From positions 11,036,001 to 11,100,000 of the forward strand of contig NC_079515.1 in NCBI RefSeq assembly GCF_000801105.2: a stretch of DNA of 64,000 nucleotides, given 5' to 3'. Shown here in pieces: positions 10,669 to 21,399 of this stretch. Within the stretch, counting starts at the first letter, position 1; every line of letters starts with the position of its first letter. The DNA comes from Raphanus sativus. Taxonomy: Eukaryota; Streptophyta; Magnoliopsida; Brassicales; Brassicaceae. A program made the position numbers and the translations under genes. A model generated the notes under the pieces. That model was not told the DNA's origin. It ran no database searches and was given only the letters and a program-made list of their open reading frames with translations.

Positions 10669-13122
10669 ATGGGCATGGGGCGTCTTCTTACTCCCAAACT
10701 GAATCCCCATCTCAGCTGCAGAGGTGATAACTGAGAAACCCATTCTCCTGAATCCTTGTGATTTTCTCATTTTCTGTTGTAAATTGAAATCTTTGTTTTA
10801 TAGGTTCCCTACCTTTGACGAGGAGGTCTTCTTCTTCTTCTTCTTCCCTGGAGAATGGCCGGAATCTCGAGAGACTGCCGGATTCTAAGGCTTCTTTTAA
10901 CAAGTGAGTACTCTTCTCTTCTCCACTGAAGATCATAATATTAGCAAAAATCGAACTCTTTTATTATCATAATATGAAAGCAAATACTAGTTTTAGATTT
11001 AATGACAAGATACCGAATTTAGAAAATGGATTTTTTTTTGCTTGGTATTTAACTTGTATCCTCTTTCTTAATCCTATGTGGAGCTACCAAAGTTTCTTAA
11101 TTACATTTATTCTCATGTTTAATTTGGTTGGCTGTATTGTTCTTCTTTACATACAATGTTTTATCTTTGGATTTGTAGAGATATTGGCCAAAAGGGAATG
11201 AATTGGTATTCTTTAGGAGGCTTACTCACTAATCTAAAGCAAAAGCTTATGGGAAACATGCCCTCCTTTCTCAACCAACCTCCTGCTGAAAAGATGGTCA
11301 GCTTGCACAAGGACAAAAACTCTATCCCTCGGAGTGCAAAAGATGATGAGTCTTTAGTCTCTCAAAGTGTTGCTGAAATTGAGATGGTTATGAAGAGAGA
11401 AACCACGCCTGTAGAGAAAGATAGTAATAGCTTGGAGCTTGCACAGGAGAAGAAGAAGGTGTTACAAACTGAAAGAGTGGGAGTAAATTCTAAACATGTC
11501 CTACCAGGTTTGGTAACTGAAGAAGAAGCATCCGATAAAAAGGTATCACTCTCCAACATGTTCATTAACCTGCATCCGGATAATGAGGTTAGGTCAACTC
11601 TCACATCTGAGGCATTGAGTAACACTAATTCCACAAGAGAATCCTCTTGTGGTGGTCCACACGGCCTTTTTCAGAATATCACCAAGCAAACTGATCAACA
11701 GAGCGGAGAAGTGACTGCTATTAGAGAAAGGAAGACTACATATCCTTTTGGAAGTTCTAAAGAAACCCTTGCAGTGAGCAAAGACTCGAGCATCAGGAAT
11801 TTGATAGTCACCCTTCGAAAGAATGATCTTTTCTCTGCGACGGAGGAAAAAGAATCCAAAGGATTGGTCTGCAGCCAGGCAACCTTGCCTGCTGCTGCTA
11901 CCAGTGTGAATCAAGAGTCAACAGAAAAGAGTTTGGACGCATTATCTAACAGAGAACACTCTCCTAACAAAGTAGTGTTGAGGTTTTTGCACCAAGGGTT
12001 TCAGAAGAGTGACATTGTTGAATCATTTTCCGAGTTTGGAGCCGTTTTAGATGTACAAGAAGTTCCATCTTTCGAGGGCTGCATTTACAAAGATGCTCTC
12101 GTCACTTTTGAGGTTAGTTTCATCCTATCACGAGAATACGAGTTACATTGTCTTGTTGTTTAAAACAGTGCGTTTCTTTGCTTCTATATTTGTAGACTAA
12201 GTCAGCAGTCAAGAAGGCTCTCAAGAAAGGTGCTGTGATGGTGAAACATTGCAGTGTAATTGTTGAGGCAACTTCTCAGAAAGATATGGTAGATAAGATA
12301 CGCATTCCGGATCTCATTGGCGATCCAGATGTGCCTGTTTCATTGGTGAAGGAACCAACCCGAACAGTTAAGATTCATCCACTGGATCCAAGTATAGGTT
12401 CAGATCAGATCAGAGAAGCGCTAAGGTTCTGTAAGAGTGACATATCCAAGATCATCTTTGGTTCATCCACAAAAGCTGCTTTCATTGAGTTTGAGGTGCG
12501 GTTATATTGTTAGCTAGTCTGGTTCTTATACTCAAAACCAAAGATAAATCATCTACTTTGTGGTTTTGCAGACGGAAGATGGCAAAGAGAGAGCACTTGC
12601 AGCTCATTCAGTTGACGTGCTCAACAAGCAATTGTTTCTCTCAAGGATTGATATACCGAGGACAACCGTTGCAAGGATCTCAAACTTGGCAGGATTAATG
12701 ACTAGTGACTTACGGAAACTGTGTGTGCCTTATGGTCAGATCAAACAGATGTTTCACAGAGGAAAGGATGTTGCAGATGTTCATTTCGATGTCTCTGAGT
12801 GGCCAAACATGCTCACTATTCTCAACAGGTAAAATACCTGAACATTTGCTTTTTTTTTGTGTTTTGAAATAATGAGTGGAAGTCTTGAAGTTTTTGTTTT
12901 GTGTGTTGTTTATGATATAGCATGAATGGTAAAGAGAGAAATGGTAAGAAGTGGGTGGTTCGACCAGCAACAGTGATACCTCATGAGATTCTGAAGGTTT
13001 TGTGGGAAGACCCTCAAGGAATGAGGTATGTGAAAGGTTTGATTAAGAATATGGTGAGAGAGATTGAACAGCCTTTAGATGCAGCTGCTTTATCTTCATT
13101 GTGCTCAGCTCTTGAAGATTAG
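10669..13122 (+). CDS. RNA-recognition-motif protein, 615 aa, probably organelle-targeted
   Basis: Exons: 10669-10723, 10804-10903, 11179-12112, 12196-12495, 12572-12828, 12921-13122. All splice sites are GT/AG and the joined frame is open for 616 codons. The first 55 residues are rich in Arg, Ser and Leu with few acids, like a plastid or mitochondrial transit peptide (inference). Residues about 60-315 are low in recognisable structure. Three RRM-like modules follow: about 315-387 ('VVLRFLHQGF' with 'DALVTFE'), 419-492 ('RTVKIHPLDP' with 'AAFIEFE') and 494-570 ('ARISNLAG' with 'DVADVHFD'). The aromatic RNP1 positions are weak, so RNA binding is likely but divergent. A short C-terminal acidic/basic tail ends in SALED. 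I do not recognise a named orthologue. It lies between the PP2C-like and RIC genes. Confidence 0.85.
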
Positions 13123-13765
13123 AGGATTGATCCATTGTTTCGGTAAAACATCTATCGAAAAGAAAAGCTAACCACGTTGGAATTGGTTTTGTTTTAGGGA
13201 CCACGTTAAGAAAATTTCTAATCAATAAGATTTTAATTTAAGACTCAAGTCATTTAATACCAGCAAAAGAATTCTCTGGTGCTTCCAAAACAGCTACGAG
13301 CTACCACATATAATTATACAATAATATCAACTAGATTTTTAATTAATATAATAATAAATATTTAGAACAGTTTTGGAAAAATTATAAATAATATTTTGAA
13401 AATTGCTTTCTGTATAATTGTTAGTTTCTTACCTTCTAAAGTATATATTTTTATATCTTAGTCTTATTGTTTTAACATTTTTTTCCTAGTATTACTTATT
13501 GTTTATGTTTTTTTTTGTAATGTATTGCATATTAATACTGCTTTTAAGATTATTAACATAGACAATATAAATAAATATAATCAGTTAATACAATTGATAT
13601 ATCTATGATGTAATTTGATGTTGATATATATTTAAAAATATTTGGTTTCTCATAAATGCAATAGCCTTTTCAAAAAAATATGTTTCTCAAATAAACAATA
13701 TTAATAATGCTTAGATTATATTAGCGAAAAAGCTAATGGGTCTCATTACCAGTGGAAGTTCTCTT
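13123..13765. other. AT-rich intergenic DNA
   Basis: The first 100 bp should be 3' UTR of the RRM gene. The remainder is very AT-rich without recognisable elements. Confidence 0.5.
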
Positions 13766-13778
13766 GTATATATAAATA
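13766..13778 (+). promoter_or_regulatory. TATA box before a small ORF
   Basis: The sequence TATATATAAATAG lies about 75 bp upstream of the ATG at 13850. This is a normal TATA-to-start distance for a plant gene with a short leader. Confidence 0.45.
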
Positions 13779-13849
13779 GTTAAATATTGGCAAAAATATA
13801 CATATATCAACTTCAAACTCCATTTTTATACACTTACAGTTATATTACA

Positions 13850-14047
13850 ATGATAGTACTGTCGACATGTGTGTTAGTCACTGGTATTGTAGTGTGCGTC
13901 ATAGTGATCGTGTTTGCTATCCTTAAAATGATCAGCTCTAAGTTTTCCATGAAAAATGATAACAACGACGACAAATTCGATGCTATGCGTGAACAATATG
14001 GGCAAAACAATCTTCTATCAGCAAATTTTATCGTTCCTTTTCTATAA
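13850..14047 (+). CDS. Possible small single-pass membrane protein (65 aa)
   Basis: From the ATG at 13850 the frame encodes about 25 hydrophobic residues (I, V, L, C, A rich, about residues 2-27). A Lys/Ser patch follows, then an Asn/Asp-rich soluble part. The layout is a signal-anchor or single transmembrane helix with a cytosolic or apoplastic tail. A TATA box stands at the expected distance. No homologue is recognised, and no conserved motif supports function. The ATG is chosen because it begins directly before the hydrophobic segment; an earlier in-frame ATG at 13787 would add an unlikely leader and lies nearly on the TATA box. Confidence 0.4.
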   Translation: MIVLSTCVLVTGIVVCVIVIVFAILKMISSKFSMKNDNNDDKFDAMREQYGQNNLLSANFIVPFL

Positions 14048-15367
14048 TCTTTATTTTTCGTGAATTCGATGGTTATATTTCGTTATTTATATTTCTCAGA
14101 TAAGGAGATGAATTTGGTTGGAGGTTGTTAACAATGATAAAAGTTTCGGAATTCTATAATTAGTTATCTATAATCCAATAATGGCTAAATATATATGACT
14201 ATTAATGGATCAACTGATGTAATGACCTTTGGTTAAGAGCTTAATTAAGAATGAAGACAATGACACTATCCAAATGTCATATAATTAACTTGGGAGATGA
14301 CCGTAAAATATATATGGTTAAACGTCAATACTGCAAATAAATTAATAAAGTTTAAACGTAAAACCAATATGCAGTAGTATCTCATGTAAACTTTATTAAT
14401 TTGTTTGAGATACTATAATGAAACTTGACTATTTGTTACTACTGTACCATGTTAGTTAATATATACCCTAGGTGTTTTTAATTTGTTTCATTTTAGTAAC
14501 TCAAACAATTTCAGTATTTAGGTGGAAGTTCCGATCAAGTTCCTAAATCTTATTAAGCTTTTCATAGAAACCAACGCATCTCTCGCGTTTGCCAGTAAAA
14601 ACGACCGTAAGGTGACTCGGAGTAACCTTAATATAGGAAGGAAGACAACCCACCAAAATAAGGGTAAATCTTCTGGTTATCCGTTGACTTTCAACTTCTT
14701 CATCCAATAATCATCGGCCATGTGTCTATTAGACATGTGTAGAAAATAAGAAATAGACACGAAAGAGAGAAAGAGAGTCTGGACACATTTTGAGAATTTT
14801 TTTTCCCTTGCGTTACTTTCCTCTTCAGCTAGCGACACATAACAAAACACGAAACAAGAAAATAACAAAAGAAGTAGAGAAAAGCCTATTGATTTTTTTT
14901 TCTTGAAACAATTTGGAAACATACATATCGTTTTGGAGTTTGCAATCCAGGTATTTTATTTTCTTTAAACTTATTTTGTCCTTTGTTTTCTTAACGCAAA
15001 GAATATGTTCTATTTGTGTTCTTAGTTGTTTATATATCCCTCTCTCATATTTGCAGAAACTCATAGCTCTTGGAAATCTTTCTGATTCAGTTTCTTTGTT
15101 AATAGAGTTTTATCTCCTCCCATAACATGTAAGTTCATTTTATTGATTTCTGATGCCTTTTATTTTATAGTAGGATTTAACCCGGAAAAATCATGCACCG
15201 ATCTCTGCATTATCCAAACTTAATGTGTAACATCATGTTATTAACATGAATAGAGAATTTGTAACCAAAAAGAAGCAGTCTATTAAAAAAAACAATCTAT
15301 GAAAAAGTTTTTGATTTCTTGATGTGCAAGTTAGGTATGCATCTGCAAGTTGAAGAGTACCTCACCA
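14048..15367 (+). promoter_or_regulatory. Promoter and probable intron-bearing 5' UTR of the RIC gene
   Basis: The stretch has no supported coding region. A donor-like CAG/GTATTT near 14950, an acceptor-like TTTGCAG ending near 15057, a second donor CAT/GTAAG near 15129 and an acceptor TTAG near 15335 would give one or two 5' UTR introns before the RIC start. This is inference from splice-site form only. Confidence 0.4.
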
Positions 15368-16048
15368 ATGAAGGGTTTCTTAAAAGGGTTGAGGTACATT
15401 GCTCGTATCTTCGGTGAGTTTCGTTTATTAATTTATCAATATTGTATGTATGTTTACAAATAAATCAGATTCTAAAATGTTATAAAAACTGCTGCATGCA
15501 GAGGATGCGAAGGAACCAGAGATACAGATTGGAGAACCGACCGATGTCAAACATGTTGCTCATATAGGATGGGAAGGGCCCTCTGCTACGACCCCAAGCT
15601 GGGTACATATAGCCTCTCACACTATCTACATAGATATTTTGGTTGCAGATGAGCTCATATCTTTGATGGGATTCTACAGATGCATGAGTATAAGTCTCCA
15701 GATTCAAAAGGAAGTTCCAACAAGAAAGAGAAGCAAAGGAACAAGGGGAGGCGTAAATCATCTACAAACACAAACAACTCACCTGCAGAGTCTCCATCAA
15801 GGGTGGGAGGATCAACGAGGACATCAAGACGCAGCACGGGTAAGCAGAGAGAGCAGGACACAGGTGAAGGGTCAGAGTCAGGTTCAGGGATAGACTTACC
15901 TCAACAAAATGATCAGTCCTTGGGACAGAAAAAATCTAGGCAGAAGAAGTCAAGAGGGGCAACAGGTGGAGGAGGACGAGGCGGTGAACCTGCAAAGTCA
16001 AAAGAAACAAATATATCCGTGCAGGGTGAGAAGGAGAGTTTTTCTTGA
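15368..16048 (+). CDS. RIC5: ROP-interactive CRIB-motif protein (RIC type), 171 aa
   Basis: Exons: 15368-15413, 15502-15602, 15680-16048. The first ATG gives MKGFLKGLRYIARIF, a membrane-binding-like N-terminus. Residues 25-39 form the CRIB motif, IGxPTDVKHVAHIGW, which binds GTP-loaded ROP/RAC GTPases. The rest is a Ser/Lys/Gly-rich low-complexity tail ('TESPSRVGGS'-like segments), as in RIC proteins. Family knowledge: RICs are ROP effectors controlling actin, calcium and polar growth, for example in pollen tubes. The symbol rests on synteny with Arabidopsis RIC5 (At3g23380, recalled). Oddity: the last codons pass through a GTGAGA donor-like site after GTG CAG at about 16023. If spliced there, the protein would gain another C-terminus from a downstream exon, but I found none. 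Confidence 0.83.
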
Positions 16049-16143
16049 TCAAGTTTAGACTAGAGTGGTGTTTTTGTTTTTCTTCTCATCATCTACATAC
16101 CTTTTTCTTTTCTGATCTCCCTTTTGTTGGAGATGCATTTGTA

Positions 16144-16268
16144 TAACAAGACCAATGTTTTTATCAAGTGATTTGCGAGAAAAGAGAACCCTATGATGAT
16201 TATGATTAACAAGACCAATGTTTTTATCAAGTGATTTGCGAGAAAAGAGAACCCTATGATGATTATGA
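16144..16268 (+). repeat. Tandem duplication of a 63-bp unit in the RIC 3' region
   Basis: The unit starting TAACAAGACCAATGTTTTTA at 16144 is repeated from 16207 with no visible change until 16269. Being nearly perfect, it is a recent duplication. It lies about 100 bp after the RIC stop codon, probably in the 3' UTR. Confidence 0.9.
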
Positions 16269-18343
16269 ATCAGGATGTGTAACATATGCTTTTGCTTAAT
16301 GATTTTGGTTACTCTAAAGAATATTCCATTGACCTTTCTATTGGGTTCTTAGAGTTGTTGATTTTAGAAATGATTTAAATCTTAGGGAAAAAATGATTTA
16401 AATCTTAGTGTACCAGTAAAATGCTATATTCATTTGACTGAACGTCAGTTTTTGAACAGTATAAATACAAGTTGTAAAAGTTACAATTCATTCTTTTTCT
16501 TTTTGCCAACTAGAATTAGCTAGAGAAATTTGGTACCATGACCATAACAAAACAAGAAATGAATTATATAACTATAACATCCATTGCGTTATGGTATTTA
16601 TATAATAAATACTACTAGGTGTTTGCCCTCAATATTGCGGTAATTATATTATATGAAAAATATATATTATGTTTACATTGTTATAATTTTTGAATAATAA
16701 TTAAAATTTTAATATTTTAGTTTTTAGTTTCAAATAGTTGGACAATCAAAAATTTCAGTGTATATTTTTAAAAGATCTGTGAGAATGAAAATAATTCAAC
16801 ATAAACCTTAGTCATTACAAATATTTCTCATATCGAAAAGTGATATTATAATTAATTCAGATAATTAGTTATAGAATTACTTTATATTTTATTTTAACAC
16901 GTAAAAAACCGGGAACACTCTAGCTTTCAAGAAATAAAAAAGAGAGTTTTTTTTTTGTGTAGGACCAATACATTTATCAGATGCTTTTATCATGAAGATA
17001 TATTGTAAACACTTTTTTGTGGACTTTAGAAAACATAAAAAGTTCTAATAATTCTTTACCTACAAATCTAATTCTTTATATAAAAATATATAACCATTAA
17101 ATTTATTTCAATAAAAAGTTAAAGTATTTTATTTAATTATATATAAATAATTGATAAAGAAAAATAAGTTGATAAAACTTATATATTATTTCTCTAATTC
17201 TAAAATTAGTTACCATAAATCATTATCTGTAATATTACTTGTGTTATTTGGTAATTTATATTAATTAGTTATATAGTTACCTTTTATTTTTAGATCTGAT
17301 TAAAATAAATACCTAATAAACATCTTCTCTGTCAATCAAATTATAACTATTTTTAAAAACTTAACCTATTAACAATACATAGGAAAAATCACTTAATTGA
17401 CTTTTCAATTAATATATAGTATGATTTATCTCTTTAAAACCAAGAATAAATTTGGTTAATGTAACCATTAAAACATGTATTAGGAAAATGGTAGTCTAAG
17501 TAATTTCTCTCATAATTTTGTCAAATCACAAATAACACTTTCTCACTCATTTTTTATTTAGTGTTTAACATAAAACTTAAATGGGTTAAACAAACCATTT
17601 CTTCCTTTAAAACATAGCTATTTTAGTAAATCTGATTAATTAATAAGAAGAAATAATTATTTTAAAATGAAATGCTTAACATTGATGTGAGATCAAGTAT
17701 TATATCAAAATAAAATATTATTATTTGTATAAAATTTTATTATTTTACATTTTAAAGTTCTTACACCGCAAAAATATACATCTCATTATTTTAAATTATT
17801 TATCCTACTTGCAGTTTACATTATATTTTCTATCTTTGATTTTAACAATTGTAGAATATTTCATTGATCTTTCTTACTCAATTTATCACATTGTTTTAAA
17901 AACATATAAAACTAATTAGTTCACATATATAGTAACACAAAAATACATGTATCTCGACAAATAGATAAAATTAAATACATAAGAATATAAAAAAACCAAG
18001 AACACAACAAACATATTTTATTATTCTTCCTTCCTGTTTTTTTAATTTATGTCTCATTTATTTTTTTTACTATTCAAAACAAGCATGCTAATTTTATTAT
18101 AATCAAAAATATATGAATCATATTAATAGAGTATTAACTCTAGTAAGAACATGTGAAAATACTTTGATTAAATTAATTTTAAATAACTTACTATATAATA
18201 ATTTTAAATGTATCACTATATAATATAATTTTAAGTGACTTAGCATATAATAATTTTAACTCATCTCTTTATATTAATCATGAATTAAATAACATTTCTT
18301 GATTAATATAATTTTATATGACTTACCATATAATTTTTATGTT

Positions 18344-18536
18344 TTAAAATATAAAAATATTGCAATCATTTCTAAAAATGATAACTTACCTATGATATCA
18401 CATTCTCATTGGAAAATGATGAGATTTTTTTTAAAAAATTATATTTTTAAAAATATAAAAATATTTTAATCATTTATAAAAGTGATAACTTATCTATGAT
18501 ATCACATTGTCATTGGAAAATGATGAGATTTTTTAA
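18344..18536. repeat. Direct repeat, two copies of about 85 bp
   Basis: Both copies contain 'CTATGATATCACATT' and 'CATTGGAAAATGATGAG', starting near 18344 and 18452. They differ at a few positions, so they are older than the RIC 3' duplication. Confidence 0.7.
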
Positions 18537-18671
18537 AAAAATATATATATTTGACTGTTCTACATTCATTTGAAATTTTGAGAATATATATAGTGAATGA
18601 GTGAGTTTAATTAATATTATTATGTTTACATTAATTAGTGTTTTGGAATCTATGATTTACTTTATTCACTA

Positions 18672-18672
<1 letters not shown>

Positions 18673-18712
<40 letters not shown>
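18673..18712. repeat. (TA)n microsatellite
   Basis: About 20 uninterrupted AT/TA dinucleotides; likely polymorphic in length. Confidence 0.95.
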
Positions 18713-18718
<6 letters not shown>

Positions 18719-19102
18719 GTTTTTATAATTTTTTGTAGTATCATACGTATTTAAATGTATATTATCAGTTTACATAATGTAATCTACGATATTTAATTGT
18801 TTCTATAAGTAAATTATGTTAATTCATATATACTTAAGATGTTTAATTGTATGTTTAGAAACATATATTAGATTAGGTAATTCTACAGTTAGTTTCCTTT
18901 TAAAAGCTTTAGTTAAATAAAATAAAAAATCATAGACCAATCAAATTATAACGATTAATTGGAAAGCTCTCACATGAGCGACACATTATCAGAAATCACT
19001 TAAGTGAATTCTCAATTAATATATAAGGGATTTTGCACTCTATCACTTTCCTTTCTCTTTTTAATTAACTATATCAATTTAAAGTTTACTTATTTAAATT
19101 TA

Positions 19103-19343
19103 TACTCCTTTCGTTTCAATTTAATTTTATTGTAGAGTAAAATTTTCGTTTCAAAATAAGTGTTATTTCAGAATTTTAATACAAAATTTATTAAAAATAT
19201 TCTCCAATTTATTTTTCTATTAGGTGAAATATGGTTAGGTGTCTAGATATTGATGTTTTTTTATTTTGGAAATATATAAAATTCAATGTTTTCTTAATCT
19301 CTGTGTATAATCCTAAACAATAACTAAAATGAAATGAGAGAAT
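19103..19343. mobile_element. Stowaway-like MITE
   Basis: The left end TACTCCTTTCGTTTCA and the right end, which on the reverse strand reads TATTCTCTCATTTCA, form imperfect terminal inverted repeats. Both are next to TA, the target of Tc1/mariner elements. The roughly 240-bp size and the TACTCCnTnCGTTTC start are typical of Stowaway MITEs. A related fragment ('TACTCTCTCTGTTTTGAAAT') lies near 20150. Confidence 0.6.
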
Positions 19344-19867
19344 ATTTACATACAAAAACATATTATTTTTTATCATTTGTTAAAACAAACATATATTTAT
19401 AAAACTAATTATGTGAAGTTATAATAAAATATTAATTTGTCTTATTTTATTTATTAAGCATATAATAGAATTGTTATTATACAATCTCTATATATTTCAT
19501 TTCTCTCTCTTCCCTCCCTTTTCACCTTCATTTTCTTTCTTTCTCTAATATGTAATGTTACACCAATATATTATTATATTTTATTCTTTTTACTAATTAT
19601 ATGATAGGATTATAATTATACTATTCTTTCGTCATTCTTTTCCTCTTTTCATATACTTTTGTTCATCATTCTCATCTTCCATTTTCTCTTTTTCTTCTTT
19701 TTCCTCCTTACATGCATCCTTCTCATCCTTTTCTTTTGCCTATATTTTTACATATGTTATTCCTCTTTGTTATTCACTTCCTATATTTTTATATATGTCA
19801 TAATTTTTCTCATTTCAATTATTTTCCTCTCCACTTGTCTATCTTTTTTTTTCCTATATACAATTAA

Positions 19868-19895
19868 CTAGATTCGTGTCCGCGCTACGCGCGGA
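19868..19895 (-). mobile_element. Helitron 3' terminus (element extends to the right)
   Basis: Reading the minus strand, a perfect 7-bp stem (TCCGCGC with GCGCGGA, 3-nt loop, 19879-19895) is followed by CACGAAT and CTAG (19868-19871), with A before it on the plus strand. This is a classic Helitron 3' end. The 5' end should lie to the right, before about 21.4 kb, in AT-rich DNA without genes, but I cannot identify it. Confidence 0.7.
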
Positions 19896-21399
19896 TTATA
19901 TATTTATGTTATTTTTAAGATGAATATGAATATATGTTGTTGATAGTTGGATTATTTGAAGTATGATAAGATTTTGTTGTCCATTTGTTAATGTTTTGCT
20001 GATGATCTCATTTTGGTGCAAATTGTATTTATAACACTAAATTCATGTATATAAGTACTACTCTGCACATAATGCTATGGTAAATTTAGCGTTAATCATT
20101 TTGAATAGGATTAAATGAGAAATAAATTATATTCCATTCATTTCAAAATAATACTCTCTCTGTTTTGAAATAATACATGTTTTACTTTTGATAATTTATG
20201 GTTTAATGCTTCTGGCTAAGACAACTTCATTTTTGCGAGTTTTTGTGCTTTGAAATTATCTAAAATACAACAAAATAATTTACATTATAATTTAATTTAT
20301 TGGTTACTTTTAATTAGTTTTTATCGAAAGCATAATAAATTTACAGTTTTTATAAAATATAAATATAATATATTAACTCATTATCTTATATGCGTCTATT
20401 AAAATGTTTATTTTATAAAATATAAATAAATTCTTTGATTTGTATCTAATTATATAATTAATTATTGAACATACTTACTTACTTTTCATATAAATTTTCA
20501 AAAAGAAAAGTTGATGTACATTTTTCTTATAATTATATCAGAATATATGTAAACGTAAAAAACTTCACAAAAATTTATGAAAGTATAGTTACTTATCTTA
20601 GATAAAGAACCTAACCAAATGCAATGAATAAAAGTAGATCCGTTTTTAGCTAATTAAAATTAGAAATATTTTAATTCAGTTTACAGAAACTATATGTAAG
20701 TTAATATATCTTGAAACTTATAGCCGAACAATTCTAAATTCTTATACTAAAATCAAAATTTAACTAAAACAAACAAAATATTGTTACTTGTAATAATTGT
20801 ATTTGTTATTATACATATAAATTACAGAAACTCAAGATATATTAATAAATGAAACTATAATTTTAACTAACTGTTATGATTAAACTACTTTGAAAATTTA
20901 AATATGTGTGCATGAGCTTTTAAACTTCAAATTGATCAATATTTTATTTTTAAAAAATCTGAATACAATATTTATCAAATCATATATTTATCTAGAATAA
21001 AATTTATGAATCTAAGACAACAAACTAAACACATTAAAAACTAATAAAAATTAAAATAATAATGTTATGAGTGAATTCAGAAAAGTATATACAATCTGAT
21101 ATATATATACACTATCCAGATACTTTATATCGACATGACCAATTAAAATAAAATAATATTGTTTGAAGTAAATCATATTTACACGCACAGTCAAATATTA
21201 CAAAAGAATTTATAACTAAGTAAAAATATTATTAATGAATTGTTGTAGTGTGCTTACTTTATAAATATTTACACCCACTGTCAAAATTACCTAGTATGAT
21301 ATATGAAGCTAATATTATTTATAATTTTAAATATACGTGTCATAATGTTTAAAATAAAACAATGACTTATTCTAATATTCATAATAAATATAAAGTTTC

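Larger units (their letters stand above)
16615..19030 (-). mobile_element. Helitron or tandem Helitron remnant
   Basis: A minus-strand 3' terminus CTAG lies at 16615-16618 after an A, with a decayed hairpin. A minus-strand 5' terminus, TCCCTTATATATTAATTGAG, ends at 19030 before a T. A second, decayed copy of the same 5' end lies near 17395-17425 (same order: ATCACTTAA, TCAATTAATATATA), so two copies may be joined. Inside is an imperfect direct repeat of about 108 bp (near 18344 and 18452) and a (TA)n run at 18673-18712. No protein is encoded. Confidence 0.55.

Noticed and set aside
10350..10697. 115-codon minus-strand frame opposite the RRM gene start
   Set aside because: It lies over the promoter and first exon of a well-supported plus-strand gene and has no recognisable motif or splice context.
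15480..15861. Minus-strand frames of 93 and 68 codons over the RIC gene
   Set aside because: Antisense shadows of RIC exons 2 and 3.
19659..19871. 70-codon Phe/Leu/Ile-rich frame that looks like a membrane protein
   Set aside because: It comes from a T/C-rich low-complexity tract ending at a Helitron terminus; the hydrophobicity is a result of composition.
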